Of a stretch of 64,000 bases of DNA, positions 1 through 12,238 are shown in pieces. Both the position numbers and the translations under genes were made by a program. The first letter of the stretch is position 1. Every line of letters starts with the position of its first letter. This DNA comes from Serripes groenlandicus (taxonomy: Eukaryota; Mollusca; Bivalvia; Cardiida; Cardiidae), in NCBI GenBank assembly GCA_031761405.1, contig JASEVX010000117.1:1-64000 (forward strand). The letters are read 5' to 3'. A model generated the notes under the pieces. The model was not told where the DNA came from. It did no database searches and saw only the letters and a list, made by a program, of their open reading frames with translations.

Positions 1-951
1 CTACCAAATTTGACATAAGTTATTTGTTAAAAGGAATACATAAAAACAGTTAATCAAAATATGCTCAGTCAAACTTGTTTTAATATCTCTATATTTCCAC
101 ACCGTGAGCAATGGGAGAAATCAGTGCATGTCGTGTATGCAATTATTTGGGCGATAGAAAAACAAGCACGTAGCATATTCGGATTACGTTTAGCGTAGTC
201 CCACACTGGATTAGCAGAGAACTGATACTGTAGTTTTCTGTATAAGACAAACTGTTCCGAAGACGTTCTAACAGTCCATTCTTATATATAGTAGTTACGA
301 ACCTTTGTATTAATACAATGTTTCCAAAAATATCTACTAGGAAAATCGCATATTCGGATTACGTTTAGCGTAGTCCCACAGTGGATTAGCAGAGAACTGA
401 TACTGCAGTTTTCTGTATAAGACAAACTGTCTCGAAGAAGTTCTAACATTCAATTCTTCTATATAGTCTATATAGCGTAGCTCCATTTAGGCACTGTCTC
501 AAAATGCAGCTGCGGCGATAGACATCTTCGTAATGTATCGACCAGATCAGCCTGCGCTGGAAAGATATAAAGTTTTTAGAAAAATAATTTTTTCGTCAAT
601 TTCGTCAACTTTATTGAAAAGTTGACGAATTGACGAACTTGAAGAAGCTCTTCTGATTGACTGATCGCCATGAAACATGAAATAGGGCCTAATTTGCATT
701 CAATTCGTCCAGATACTTATCTAAAGGAAAGAAATAAAGTTTTTAGAAAAATATTTTTTTCGTCAATTTCGTCAACAAAATTGACGAGTTGACGAATTGT
801 CGAAGCTCTTCTGATTGACTGATGGCCATGAAACACGAAATAGGGCCCAATTTGCATTTATTCGTCCAGAAACATCATCTTAAAGAAAGAAATAAAGTTT
901 TTAGAAAAAATGTCACAGTTCGTCACTCGTCAACCTAACTTCACGGACCTA
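1..951 (+). mobile_element. Rearranged right half of foldback-like element
   Basis: Bases 1-289 match 36316-36600, 290-348 match about 36921-36978, 349-460 match 36488-36600 a second time, and 477-560 match the start of the nested element at 36617. From 561 onward the sequence is the ~160 bp tandem repeat that forms the arms of the element at 34212-38495. It ends at 945-951 with the same terminus (CTTCACGGACCTA). The order LINE fragment, nested element, arm is the same as in the larger copy, but the LINE part is duplicated and shuffled. The left side runs out of the window, so the full length is unknown. Confidence 0.7.
561..951 (+). repeat. ~165 bp tandem repeat arm
   Basis: About two and a half units. 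The phrase AAAGTTTTTAGAAAAA recurs near 570, 738 and 896. Each unit carries alternating CGTCAA/TTGACG words, so it can fold on itself. The last unit changes into the terminal block GTCACAGTTCGTCACTCGTC. Confidence 0.8.
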
Positions 952-1184
952 TATGTATCTTTTATTTATTTATTTATTATTATAACAGTTATTATAGGTA
1001 AATACATAATTATATATCAACACTATTTTTTAATTAGCAATTATGAACTGATTGAAAATTAGTCTGAGAACAACAATAATGATTAATGAAATTAACAATT
1101 TACTTATAACTAACTGTTGAAAACTAAAAAAAATCCAGTTTATATAGACAGCGGATTAAGACTAGACCAGTCCTGTCAAAGACA
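952..1184. other. AT-rich gap, nothing recognised
   Basis: Lies between the foldback terminus and the transposase remnant. TTTA/TTAT-rich with no coding signal. It could be the untranslated or terminal part of the MULE element, but no inverted repeat was found. Confidence 0.4.
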
Positions 1185-1989
1185 ATGGCGGGTGTCAACT
1201 TGGAAGGGAGATGGATAGAGTCGCTTGCAGGGAATCCATTCCTAATCGCCAATGACGGTGATGTGGAGCGAATGCTCATATTCGCCACCGTTGACAACCT
1301 GGCCCAGCTGTCTACAGCCGAGACCTGATATATGGACGGTACCTTCTACGCTTCGCCGTCATATTTATACCAGCTATACACCATCCACGCCATGATCGAC
1401 GGGTATTCATGTTCCCTAGTGTATGGACTACTTCCAAATAAACAGCAAACAATGTACAACAGATTATTCACACTCATCCAGAATTTCGCCCGTGAACATA
1501 ACATTCCTCTGTCTCCAGAAACGATAATGATGGACTTCGAAACAGCAGTATCGTGTTTGTTGGTGTTCAAGTCCGTGGATGTTTCTTTCACTTCACACAG
1601 TGTATGTGGAGAAAAGTACAAGATTGTGGTCTTGTAGCTGACTTCAAGGACAATGAAGAAGTGAAGAGACTTGTGCTACGTGATTCGGCACTGCCGCTTG
1701 TCCCCCTAGCCTCTGTCGAATGGGCCGGGGTCTAAGTTTAAGAACTGTGACTGAGCAGTGGGTAGAGGAAGACCGCCGCTCCTGGAATCATTACGAGAAT
1801 GATGGTCCACGCACTACCAATCATGTTGAGGGTTGGCACCATAAGATAAACAACCAACTACGACACTGACATCCTGATATTTACACATTGATAGACCTGG
1901 TCCAGAAAAAGCAGGCTGCTAACGAGGCGAAGCTGTTCCAGCATGCCAACGGTGGAAAGCAGCGTATGTTGATGCTGCTTCTCACTTAG
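1185..1989 (+). pseudogene. MULE (Mutator-like) transposase remnant
   Basis: Degenerate catalytic core of a Mutator-superfamily DDE transposase (MULE domain). Reading from the ATG at 1185, an in-frame TGA at 1326 sits just before the YMDGTF block, where Trp is usual. The first Asp is at 1335 (MDGTF) and the second at 1533 (MMDFE). A frame change near 1550 is followed by the CxxH signature GCFFHF (Cys 1580, His 1589). A second frame change near 1720-1745 is followed by the conserved RTTNHVEGWHH block, with the catalytic Glu at 1828. A further TGA lies at 1867 and the frame closes with TAG at 1987. All three catalytic acids can be seen but lie in three frames, so the gene is dead. The N-terminal DNA-binding part is absent; the ATG is probably internal to the original gene. 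Confidence 0.85.
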
Positions 1990-2715
1990 TTAATCAAGAT
2001 TTATATTTATTTTGTGCTATGCATGTTCATATTTGTGTTTGTCTTATACATGTAAATATCTGTTTTCGAATTAATGCTTATACTCAAAATAAAGAATATC
2101 TATCTATATGAAACTTAAATTTATGAACAACTTTCCCAAATTTAGAAACACAACTTTTCAGTACAGTATAGCAATTTTCGCCAATTATCACCTTTCAACT
2201 CTATTGTTACACCGAACAATACATTCACCCAACCCCTACCTCCATTTCTATAGGACTAATTAAAGGTTGGGAAAGTGGGAACACACCATATGATCGAAGT
2301 GCCGATATTATTTGTTCTTTCTATCAGGGCGCTAAATTCCAATTTAATTAAAGCGATCCAACTTCTTTCAAATCGAGCTTAAGATGCAATCAGGGTCCAA
2401 ACAGGTTGTCAATTTTAAATTTTCTTAACTGTTTGATAAAATAGTATGTTGAAGATTTGTTGTATGTTGAAAATGTTAAAAACCATATTAACATAAGTTT
2501 TGAAAGTCATCATATATCTCTATGGCTGATCATTCACAGTCTCCATTAAGGGATATATTTGTTTTTTAGCATGCATCTGCTGCAGATGACTTTTGAAAAC
2601 ATTGTTGCGAAAGAAAACAATGTTTTCATTTAGAGATTTTCCGTTATTTCGGCATACAATGCTTTCAAAGATTCTGCTGCAGAATCGTTAATTGTGGGAA
2701 AGGGTGTGTGTGTGT

Positions 2716-2742
2716 GGGGGGGGGGGGGGGGTGGGGGGGGGG
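2716..2742 (+). repeat. Poly-G run
   Basis: Sixteen G, one T, then ten G, preceded by a short GT run. Able in principle to form a G-quadruplex, or an assembly-sensitive homopolymer. Confidence 0.9.
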
Positions 2743-3377
2743 AAAGCGATAAGTGTAGTCAATTCACAAGTGTTAATTTGTGAAGCATGAAGGACTGAAG
2801 CCATTTCATTGCAATCTCTATAAAGGAAAGTATAATTGTCAAATAGTTACAATGAGCAATTTCTCCATTTGTCAGAATTATTTCAACACTTTTGACTTGA
2901 TATGTTCAGTCCCTTGATTTATTGTAGTGTGGGAAATGATTTATAACCATTATATTCTTGAATTCCAGACTGTTTAAATGGCTATTTTGAAAATGTTATT
3001 GAATAGAGAGGAACACATTGTGACAAAAGGAGATTAAGTCTGCTGCTGCAGTTTGTATTAAAACGCGTCTGCATTAGAGAAGGGTTTCCATTTAAACGAG
3101 ATTTTCTTGCTCCATTGTTATTTCGTCTGTTCCTTTCCATCTATGGGCATACATCACAAATTATTGCAATTAAAAACATTGTTAAATGAGCAATTTCTCC
3201 ATTTGCAACAACATTATCAAACGTCTACTGCTAGTGGGAAATTAACGGCACTTGAATTTAAAATATCTATTATCTATAAATACGTGTTTGAAACATTGTA
3301 GCAAAACGAGAATTTGCTCATTATTGGCAATTTCCTTTTTTGAGTACAAAGGTCGACTGCTGCATTTGAGTCCGATT

Positions 3378-3500
3378 GATTGGGGTTTAACGCCGTTTTT
3401 AACAATTTCTCAGTTATTTCACGGCGGCCAGTTCACCTTCTCATGCATTTCCTGGTTTTCTCACACCAGTACTCCACACAAATTTGAGTCGGAATACATG
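3378..3500 (-). mobile_element. SINE 3' fragment
   Basis: Reads GGGTTTAACGCCG...CACGGCGGCCAGTTCACC followed by CCTGGTTTTCTCACACCAGTA, matching the SINE bodies at 16115 and 21398. The tRNA-like head is missing. Confidence 0.6.
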
Positions 3501-4647
3501 AGCATATTAGAAAAGGTTACGGAAAGGGATTACCCGTTAAACAAGAGTGAATGTTAATAAACTAGATCACAAGAAAAGTCTTGAACATTGGTAAATAAGT
3601 CTCTAGCGAGTCCTCCTCAACTTATAAGCAGTAAACCCTTTACTACAAAAGAAAACTGGTTGGCCGATTTCAAATAATTTGAAGAACTGTTCCTTGCCTT
3701 GTTAAAACATTGAGACTAAAACAGAGGAAACACATGGGTGTGAGTGTGTGTGAACAGGCAGTTCGGTTATGACAGAACATTGTTGAAAGCTTAAACCAAT
3801 ATATCGTTTGGTAGAACATTTACAGGCATATAAAGTTTATATTACAACAAATGAACTGGCCCAGGGGCAAAACAGAAATAAACACATTTTATAATAAAAG
3901 TATTTTATGAAAAGACTCTGGAAACCTGTGCAGTCAAATCGCATATTCCATACAGCTTTGATGAATCGCACAACATTAGTGAAATACATAAATATCTTAT
4001 TAAACCCACATATTGATACTGAATTCGGATCGATAGAAAGTGTAATGTTGGTAAAAAATTCGATGTAACGTCAAATATACATACAGTTGACTCAATGGAC
4101 ATACATAAAAACTAAATTCTTAAACCTTTCCCCAATTCGACTTTTATTGTGAAGTGGTTCTTTTCAAGAAATTGTCGCAAAAGAAGCAATCGCTCATATT
4201 GAACCATTCCTGCTGTTCACACAACAAAGCGCTGTACATATATTTCACTCGATAGATTAAAGTTCATACTTGCACCATATTCATAATGTGGAGTAAAAAC
4301 ATGACCATTTAATCATGTTTTCAAAAAAGGAGTATTCTGCAGAGGTTGAAAGGGGAAAAGCTTTAAAGTGCAAACAAAAAACATGAAAAGGGAAATTATC
4401 TTTGACTACATTTACAAATGATTGCGGACGTTTTTTAACACCTATGAAGTGGACAACTTTTGAAAACACTTGTAGCAGAAAAAGGTGAGGGGGTGATTTA
4501 TAAGAAGATTACTATGTGTTTCGCTTTGAACCGTCAACATATTTACTAAAATCATTAGAAATAGATACACTATACATAAGATATTTACAAATGATTGCAG
4601 ACGTAAAAACACCTATGCAGTTGACAACTTTTGAAAACACTTGTAGC

Positions 4648-4688
4648 ATTTTATTTATTTATTGGTGTTTTACGCCGCTTTCAACAAC
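4648..4688 (-). mobile_element. Truncated SINE, array unit 0
   Basis: Only the first ~41 bases after CACTTGTAGC remain, then the sequence jumps to CAACGCTAAATGAAG. The same short word CAAC lies at both edges of the missing ~339 bp, as in a microhomology deletion. Confidence 0.8.
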
Positions 4689-4990
4689 GCTAAATGAAGT
4701 TTACCGTTACACCCGGTGTCACAAGTCTGTATACATTCAACATACAATGGCATTTATTCAAAGACTGCTGTTCAATCAATTAGAAAATGACAAGCTCTAC
4801 ATATGGGAAAGAGGGGTCAAATTATCATTTATCGTAACATAACAAGAATTAATCATAAAATGACATTTAAGAACCGTCATCATATTTATTAAAATCATTA
4901 GAAATAGATACAATATACATAAAATATTTACAAATGATTGCAGACGTATTGAAACCTAGGCAGTTGACAACTTTTGAAAACACTTGTAGC

Positions 4991-5219
4991 ATTTTATTTA
5001 TTTATTGGGGTTTTACGCCGCTTTCAACAATATTTCAGTTATATCACGGCGACACTTCACTTATTCATGATCCCTGGGTAAACAAACCAGTACTAGGCTA
5101 GAAAATGTGCCTTGTCCAAGGGCACTCCAGCATGAGCGTAGCGCCGCGACTGGGGATCGAACACGGGACACCCGGTTTCAAAATCCCCGACGCTAACCAC
5201 TCAACCACAGCGGATTCCT
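4991..5219 (-). mobile_element. tRNA-derived SINE, array copy 1 (type A)
   Basis: 229 bp between direct repeats CACTTGTAGC at 4981-4990 and 5220-5229. Read on the minus strand it starts with a tRNA-like head: A box TGGTTGAGTGG and B box GTTCGATCC, which are internal RNA polymerase III promoter elements. The body follows, with CAAGGCACATTTTCTAGCC, and the 3' domain GTTGAAAGCGGCGTAAAAC, ending in a (TAAA)n tail. No protein is encoded; mobilisation would depend on a partner LINE. Confidence 0.88.
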
Positions 5220-5954
5220 CACTTGTAGCAGGAAAAATGGATTAGCAATTTATTAGAAGAATGCTATATGTGTTCTTGTTTAGCAAGCGTTTCATATCAC
5301 ACAAATAAAGAAATCGAAATTAAATAAATAGTCATTGTATGGTTAGCATGGAACTGTTTACGCACTTAGTAACAACGCTAAATGAAGTTTACCGTTACAC
5401 CAGGTGTCACAAGTTTGTATACATTCAACATACAATGACATTTATTTAAAGACTGCTGTTTTAGAAATAAGAAAATGACAAGCTCTGCATATATGAAAGA
5501 GGGGTTAAATTATCATTTATCTTTACATAACAAGAATTAAAAACATAAAATTAAGAACTGTCAACACATATATTAAAAATATTAGAAATAGATACACTAT
5601 ACATAAGAAATTTACAAATGATAGCAGACGTATTGACACCTATGCAGTTGACAACTTTTGAAAACACTGTGGTAGCAGGAAAAATGGATGAACAAAATTA
5701 TAAGAAGAATACTATATGCGTTCTCTTTGGCGAGTTCCATATAACAGAAATCGCTTTCATCTTGATATTTTTTAACATGATATCTGCTCTCAATAGGAGA
5801 CGCAGAAATTGACATATCATAAAATGACATTTAAGAACCGTCAACATATTTACTAAAATCATTAGAAATAGATACACTATACATACAATATTTACAAATG
5901 ATTGCAGACGTATTGACACCTATGCAATTGACAACTTTTGAAAACACTTGTAGC

Positions 5955-6187
5955 ATTTTATTTATTTATTTATTGGGGTTTTACGCCGCTTTCAACAATA
6001 TTTCAGTTATATCACGGCGACACTTCACTTATTCATGATCCCTGGGTAAACAAACCAGTACTAGGCTAGAAAATGTGCCTTGCCCAAGGGCACTCCACCA
6101 TGACCGCAGTGCCGCGACTGGGGATCGAACACGGGACACCCGGTTTCAAAATCCCCGACGCTAACCACTCAACCACAGCGGATTCCT
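5955..6187 (-). mobile_element. SINE, array copy 2 (type B)
   Basis: Same insertion site and flanking CACTTGTAGC repeats (5945-5954, 6188-6197); tail one TTTA step longer. Confidence 0.88.
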
Positions 6188-6921
6188 CACTTGTAGCAGG
6201 AAAAATGAATGAGCAATTTATTAGAAGAATGCTATATGTGTTATTTTTTAGCGAGTGTTTCATATCACACACATAAAGAAATCGAAATTAAATAAATAGT
6301 CATTGTATGGTTAGCATGGAACTGTTTACGCACTTAGTAACAACGCTAAATGAAGTTTACCGTTACACCCGGTGTCACAAGTTTGTATACATTCAACATA
6401 CAATGACATTTGTTTAAAGACTGCTGTTTTAGAAATAAGAAAATGACAAGCTCTGCATATATGAAAGAGGGGTTAAATTATCATTTATCTTTACATAACA
6501 AGAATTAAAAACATAAAATTAAGAACTGTCAACACATATATTAAAATTATTAGAAACAGGCACACTATACATAAGAAATTTACAAATGATTGCAGACGTA
6601 TCGACAACTTTGCAGTTGACAACTTTTGAAAACACTGTGGTAGCAGGAAAAATGGATGATCAATTTATAAGAAGAATACTATATGCGTTCTCTTTGGCGA
6701 GTTCCATATTACAGAAATCGCTTTCATCTTGATATTATTTAAAATGATATCTGCTCTCAATAGGAGACGCAGAAATTGACATATCATAAAATGCCATTTA
6801 AGAACCGTCAACATATTTACTAAAATCATTAGAAATAGATACACTATACATAAAATATTTACAAATGATTGCAGACGTATTGACACCTATGCAGTTGACA
6901 ACTTTTGAAAACACTTGTAGC

Positions 6922-7150
6922 ATTTTATTTATTTATTGGTGTTTTACGCCGCTTTCAACAATATTTCAGTTATATCACGGCGACACTTCACTTATTCATG
7001 ATCCCTGGGTAAACAAACCAGTACTAGGCTAGAAAATGTGCCTTGCCCAAGGGCACTCCACCATGACCGCAGTGCCGCGACTGGGGATCGAACACGGGAC
7101 ACCCGGTTTCGAAATCCCCGATGCTAACCACTCAACCACAGCGAATTCCT
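6922..7150 (-). mobile_element. SINE, array copy 3 (type C)
   Basis: Same site; head carries the GATGCTAACC and GCGAATTCCT variants that mark type C. Confidence 0.88.
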
Positions 7151-7881
7151 CACTTGTAGCAGGAAAAATGGATTAGCAATTTATTAGAAGAATGCTATAT
7201 GTGTTCTTTTTTAGCAAGTGTTTCATATCACACAAATAAAGAAATCGAAATTAAATAAATAGTCATTGTATGGTTAGCATGGAACTGTTTACGCACTTAG
7301 TAACAACGCTAAATGAAGTTTACCGTTACACCCGGTGTCACAAGTTTGTATACATTCAACATACAATGACATTTATTTAAAGACTGCTGTTTTAGAAATA
7401 AGAAAATGACAAGCTCTGCATATATGAAAGAGGGGTTAAATTATCATTTATCTTTACATAACAAGAATTAAAAACATAAAATTAAGAACTCTCAACACAT
7501 ATATTAAAATTATTAGAAATAGATACACTATACATAAGAAATTTACAAATGATTGCAGACGTATTGACACCTATGCAGTTGACAACTTTTGAAAACACTG
7601 TGGTAGCAGGAAAAATGGATAAGCAAGTTATAAGAAGAATACTATATGCGTTCTCTTTGGCGAGTTCCATATTACAGGAATCGCTTTCATCTTGATATTT
7701 TTTAACATGATATCTGCTCTCAATAGGAGACGCAGAAATTGACATATAAAATGACATTTAAGAACCGTCAACATATTTACTAAAATCATTAGAAATAGAT
7801 ACACTATACATAAAATATTTACAAATGATTGCAGACGTATTGAAACCTATGCAGTTGACAACTTTTGAAAACACTTGTAGC

Positions 7882-8110
7882 ATTTTATTTATTTATTGGG
7901 GTTTTACGCCGCTTTCAACAATATTTCAGTTATATCACGGCGACACTTCACTTATTCATGATCCCTGGGTAAACAAACCAGTACTGGGCTAGAAAATGTG
8001 CCTTGTCCAAGGGCACTCCAGCATGAGCGTAGCGCCGCGACTGGGGATCGAACACGGGACACCCGGTTTCAAAATCCCCGACGCTAACCACTCAACCACA
8101 GCGGATTCCT
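7882..8110 (-). mobile_element. SINE, array copy 4 (type A)
   Basis: Same site; shares the TCCAAGGGCACTCCAGCATG variant with copy 1. Confidence 0.88.
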
Positions 8111-8845
8111 CACTTGTAGCAGGAAAAATGGATTAGCAATTTATTAGAAGAATGCTATATGTGTTCTTGTTTAGCAAGCGTTTCATATCACACAAATAAA
8201 GAAATCGAAATTAAATAAATAGTCATTGTATGGTTAGCATGGAACTGTTTACGCACTTAGTAACAACGCTAAATGAAGTTTACCGTTACACCAGGTGTCA
8301 CAAGTTTGTATACATTCAACATACAATGACATTTATTTAAAGACTGCTGTTTTAGAAATAAGAAAATGACAAGCTCTGCATATATGAAAGAGGGGTTAAA
8401 TTATCATTTATCTTTACATAACAAGAATTAAAAACATAAAATTAAGAACTGTCAACACATATATTAAAAATATTAGAAATAGATACACTATACATAAGAA
8501 ATTTACAAATGATAGCAGACGTATTGACACCTATGCAGTTGACAACTTTTGAAAACACTGTGGTAGCAGGAAAAATGGATGAACAAAATTATAAGAAGAA
8601 TACTATATGCGTTCTCTTTGGCGAGTTCCATATAACAGAAATCGCTTTCATCTTGATATTTTTTAACATGATATCTGCTCTCAATAGGAGACGCAGAAAT
8701 TGACATATCATAAAATGACATTTAAGAACCGTCAACATATTTACTAAAATCATTAGAAATAGATACACTATACATACAATATTTACAAATGATTGCAGAC
8801 GTATTGACACCTATGCAATTGACAACTTTTGAAAACACTTGTAGC

Positions 8846-9078
8846 ATTTTATTTATTTATTTATTGGGGTTTTACGCCGCTTTCAACAATATTTCAGTTA
8901 TATCACGGCGACACTTCACTTATTCATGATCCCTGGGTAAACAAACCAGTACTAGGCTAGAAAATGTGCCTTGCCCAAGGGCACTCCACCATGACCGCAG
9001 TGCCGCGACTGGGGATCGAACACGGGACACCCGGTTTCAAAATCCCCGACGCTAACCACTCAACCACAGCGGATTCCT
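8846..9078 (-). mobile_element. SINE, array copy 5 (type B)
   Basis: Same site and same long TTTA tail as copy 2. Confidence 0.88.
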
Positions 9079-9812
9079 CACTTGTAGCAGGAAAAATGAA
9101 TGAGCAATTTATTAGAAGAATGCTATATGTGTTATTTTTTAGCGAGTGTTTCATATCACACACATAAAGAAATCGAAATTAAATAAATAGTCATTGTATG
9201 GTTAGCATGGAACTGTTTACGCACTTAGTAACAACGCTAAATGAAGTTTACCGATACACCCGGTGTCACAAGTTTGTATACATTCAACATACAATGACAT
9301 TTGTTTAAAGACTGCTGTTTTAGAAATAAGAAAATGACAAGCTCTGCATATATGAAAGAGGGGTTAAATTATCATTTATCTTTACATAACAAGAATTAAA
9401 AACATAAAATTAAGAACTGTCAACACATATATTAAAATTATTAGAAACAGGCACACTATACATAAGAAATTTACAAATGATTGCAGACGTATCGACAACT
9501 TTGCAGTTGACAACTTTTGAAAACACTGTGGTAGCAGGAAAAATGGATGATCAATTTATAAGAAGAATACTATATGCGTTCTCTTTGGCGAGTTCCATAT
9601 TACAGAAATCGCTTTCATCTTGATATTATTTAAAATGATATCTGCTCTAAATAGGAGACGCAGAAATTGACATATCATAAAATGCAATTTAAGAACCGTC
9701 AACATATTTACTAAAATCATTAGAAATAGATACACTATACATAAAATATTTACAAATGATTGCAGACGTATTGACACCTATGCAGTTGACAACTTTTGAA
9801 AACACTTGTAGC

Positions 9813-10041
9813 ATTTTATTTATTTATTGGGGTTTTACGCCGCTTTCAACAATATTTCAGTTATATCACGGCGACACTTCACTTATTCATGATCCCTGGG
9901 TAAACAAACCAGTACTAGGCTAGAAAATGTGCCTTGCCCAAGGGCACTCCACCATGACCGCAGTGCCGCGACTGGGGATCGAACACGGGACACCCGGTTT
10001 CGAAATCCCCGACGCTAACCACTCAACCACAGCGGATTCCT
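9813..10041 (-). mobile_element. SINE, array copy 6 (type D)
   Basis: Same site; the outer direct repeat is altered to TACTTGTAGC. The unit that follows is the short 688 bp form lacking the first module. Confidence 0.88.
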
Positions 10042-10500
10042 TACTTGTAGCAGGAAAAATGGATGAGCAATTTATTAGAAGAATGCTATATGTGTTCTTT
10101 TTTAGCGAGTGTTTCATATCACACACATAAAGAAATCGAAATTAAATAAATAGTCATTGTATGGTTAGCATGGAACTGTTTACGCACTTAGTAACAACGC
10201 TAAATGAAGTTTACCGTTACACTCGGTGTCACAAGTTTGTATACATTCAACATACACTGGCATTTATTCAAAGACTGCTGTTCAATAAATAAGAAAATGA
10301 CAAGCTCTACATATGGGAAAGAGGGATCAAATTATCATTTATCGTAACATAACAAGAATTAATCATAAAATGACATTTAAGAACCGTCAACATATTTATT
10401 AAAATCATTAGAAATAGATACACAATACATAAAATATTTACAAATGATTGCAGACGTATTAACACCTATGCAGTTGACAACTTTTGAAAACACTTGTAGC

Positions 10501-10729
10501 ATTTTATTTATTTATTGGTGTTTTACGCCGCTTTCAACAATATTTCAGTTATATCACGGCGACACTTCACTTATTCATGATCCCTGGGTAAACAAACCAG
10601 TACTAGGCTAGAAAATGTGCCTTGCCCAAGGGCACTCCACCATGACCGCAGTGCCGCGACTGGGGATCGAACACGGGACACCCGGTTTCGAAATCCCCGA
10701 TGCTAACCACTCAACCACAGCGAATTCCT
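10501..10729 (-). mobile_element. SINE, array copy 7 (type C)
   Basis: Same site; shares the type C variants with copy 3, and so does the module that follows it. Confidence 0.88.
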
Positions 10730-11460
10730 CACTTGTAGCAGGAAAAATGGATTAGCAATTTATTAGAAGAATGCTATATGTGTTCTTTTTTAGCAAGTGT
10801 TTCATATCACACAAATAAAGAAATCGAAATTAAATAAATAGTCATTGTATGGTTAGCATGGAACTGTTTACGCACTTAGTAACAACGCTAAATGAAGTTT
10901 ACCGTTACACCCGGTGTCACAAGTTTGTATACATTCAACATACAATGACATTTATTTAAAGACTGCTGTTTTAGAAATAAGAAAATGACAAGCTCTGCAT
11001 ATATGAAAGAGGGGTTAAATTATCATTTATCTTTACATAACAAGAATTAAAAACATAAAATTAAGAACTGTCAACACATATATTAAAATTATTAGAAATA
11101 GATACACTATACATAAGAAATTTACAAATGATTGCAGACGTATTGACACCTATGCAGTTGACAACTTTTGAAAACACTGTGGTAGCAGGAAAAATGGATA
11201 AGCAAGTTATAAGAAGAATACTATATGCGTTCTCTTTGGCGAGTTCCATATTACAGGAATCGCTTTCATCTTGATATTTTTTAACATGATATCTGCTCTC
11301 AATAGGAGACGCAGAAATTGACATATAAAATGACATTTAAGAACCGTCAACATATTTACTAAAATCATTAGAAATAGATACACTATACATAAAATATTTA
11401 CAAATGATTGCAGACGTATTGACACCTATGCAGTTGACAACTTTTGAAAACACTTGTAGC

Positions 11461-11693
11461 ATTTTATTTATTTATTTATTGAGGTTTTACGCCGCTTTCA
11501 ACAATATTTCAGTTATATCACGGCGACACTTCACTTATTCATGATCCCTGGGTAAACAAACCAGTACTAGGCTAGAAAATGTGCCTTGCCCAAGGGCACT
11601 CCACCATGACCGCAGTGCCGCGACCGGGGATCGAACACGGGACACCCGGTTTCGAAATCCCCGACGCTAACCACTCAACCACAGCGGATTCCT
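11461..11693 (-). mobile_element. SINE, array copy 8 (type E)
   Basis: Last full copy. Private changes GAGGTTTTACG and CGACCGGGG. Confidence 0.88.
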
Positions 11694-12238
11694 CACTTGT
11701 AGCAGGAAAAATGGATGAGCAATTATAAGAAGAATGCTTTATGTATTCTCTTAAGCGAGTGTTTCATATCACACAAATAAAGAAATCGAAATTAAATAAA
11801 TAGTCATTGTATGGTTAGCATGGAACCGTTTACGCACTTGGTAACAATGCTAAATGAAGTTTACCGTTACACCCGGTGTCACAAGTTTGTAAATATTCAA
11901 CATACAATGACATTTATTTAAAGACTTTTTTAAAGCCGTTTTAGAAATAAGAACATGACAAGCTATGCATATATGAAAGATGGGTTAAATTATCATGTAT
12001 CGTAACATAACAAGAATCTATAAACATAAAATTAAATTTAAGAACTGTCAACACATTTATAAGACATTTACAAATGATTGCGGACGTTTGTTGACACCTA
12101 TTCAGTGGACAACTTTTGAAAACATTGGTAGCACGAAAAATGGATGAGCAATTTATAAGAAGAATTTATACTTTTGTAAATTATTGATCTTCATTATATG
12201 GAGAAAATAAAGATAAATAAATTCTTCTTATAAATTGC

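Larger units (their letters stand above)
1990..4390. other. Gene-less, with scattered palindromic repeat pieces
   Basis: No supportable gene. Near 2575-2700, 2840-2905, 3005-3090 and 3170-3350 there are fragments of a dispersed palindromic family with words such as CTGCTGCAGATG, GAGCAATTTCTCC, AACATTGT and GTGGGAAAGGG. The same words recur across the window at about 13165, 15380, 19640, 20640, 25840, 27027, 33000, 40980, 42115, 42840 and 51590. Confidence 0.55.
4400..12180 (+). repeat. Tandem array of ~0.96 kb units with embedded SINE
   Basis: The landmark ATGTGCCTTG occurs at 5105, 6073, 7036, 7996, 8964, 9927, 10615 and 11579, giving spacings 968, 963, 960, 968, 963, 688 and 964. Each long unit holds two related ~280 bp modules, both with CAGTTGACAACTTTTGAAAACAC; the second is interrupted by a SINE. 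Variant bases make the order A, B, C, A, B, D, C, E: A copies share CCTTGTCCAAGG, C copies share a GATGCTAACC/GCGAATTCCT version. The A-B-C block recurs at 2891 bp with very few differences. A short first unit near 4400-4990 lacks ~339 bp. The edges (4400-4640 and 11700-12180) are more diverged, as expected for array ends. Reading frames inside the unit repeat only because the DNA does. Confidence 0.93.

Noticed and set aside
6073..6272. tRNA gene in the array
   Set aside because: A and B boxes are present but the sequence continues into a SINE body and 3' domain; cloverleaf pairing is incomplete.
5612..11425. Repeated 60-90 codon reading frames in the 0.96 kb array, some identical between units
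   Set aside because: They are identical because the DNA is a recent duplication; they occur in overlapping frames on both strands, lack motifs, and some lie inside a SINE.
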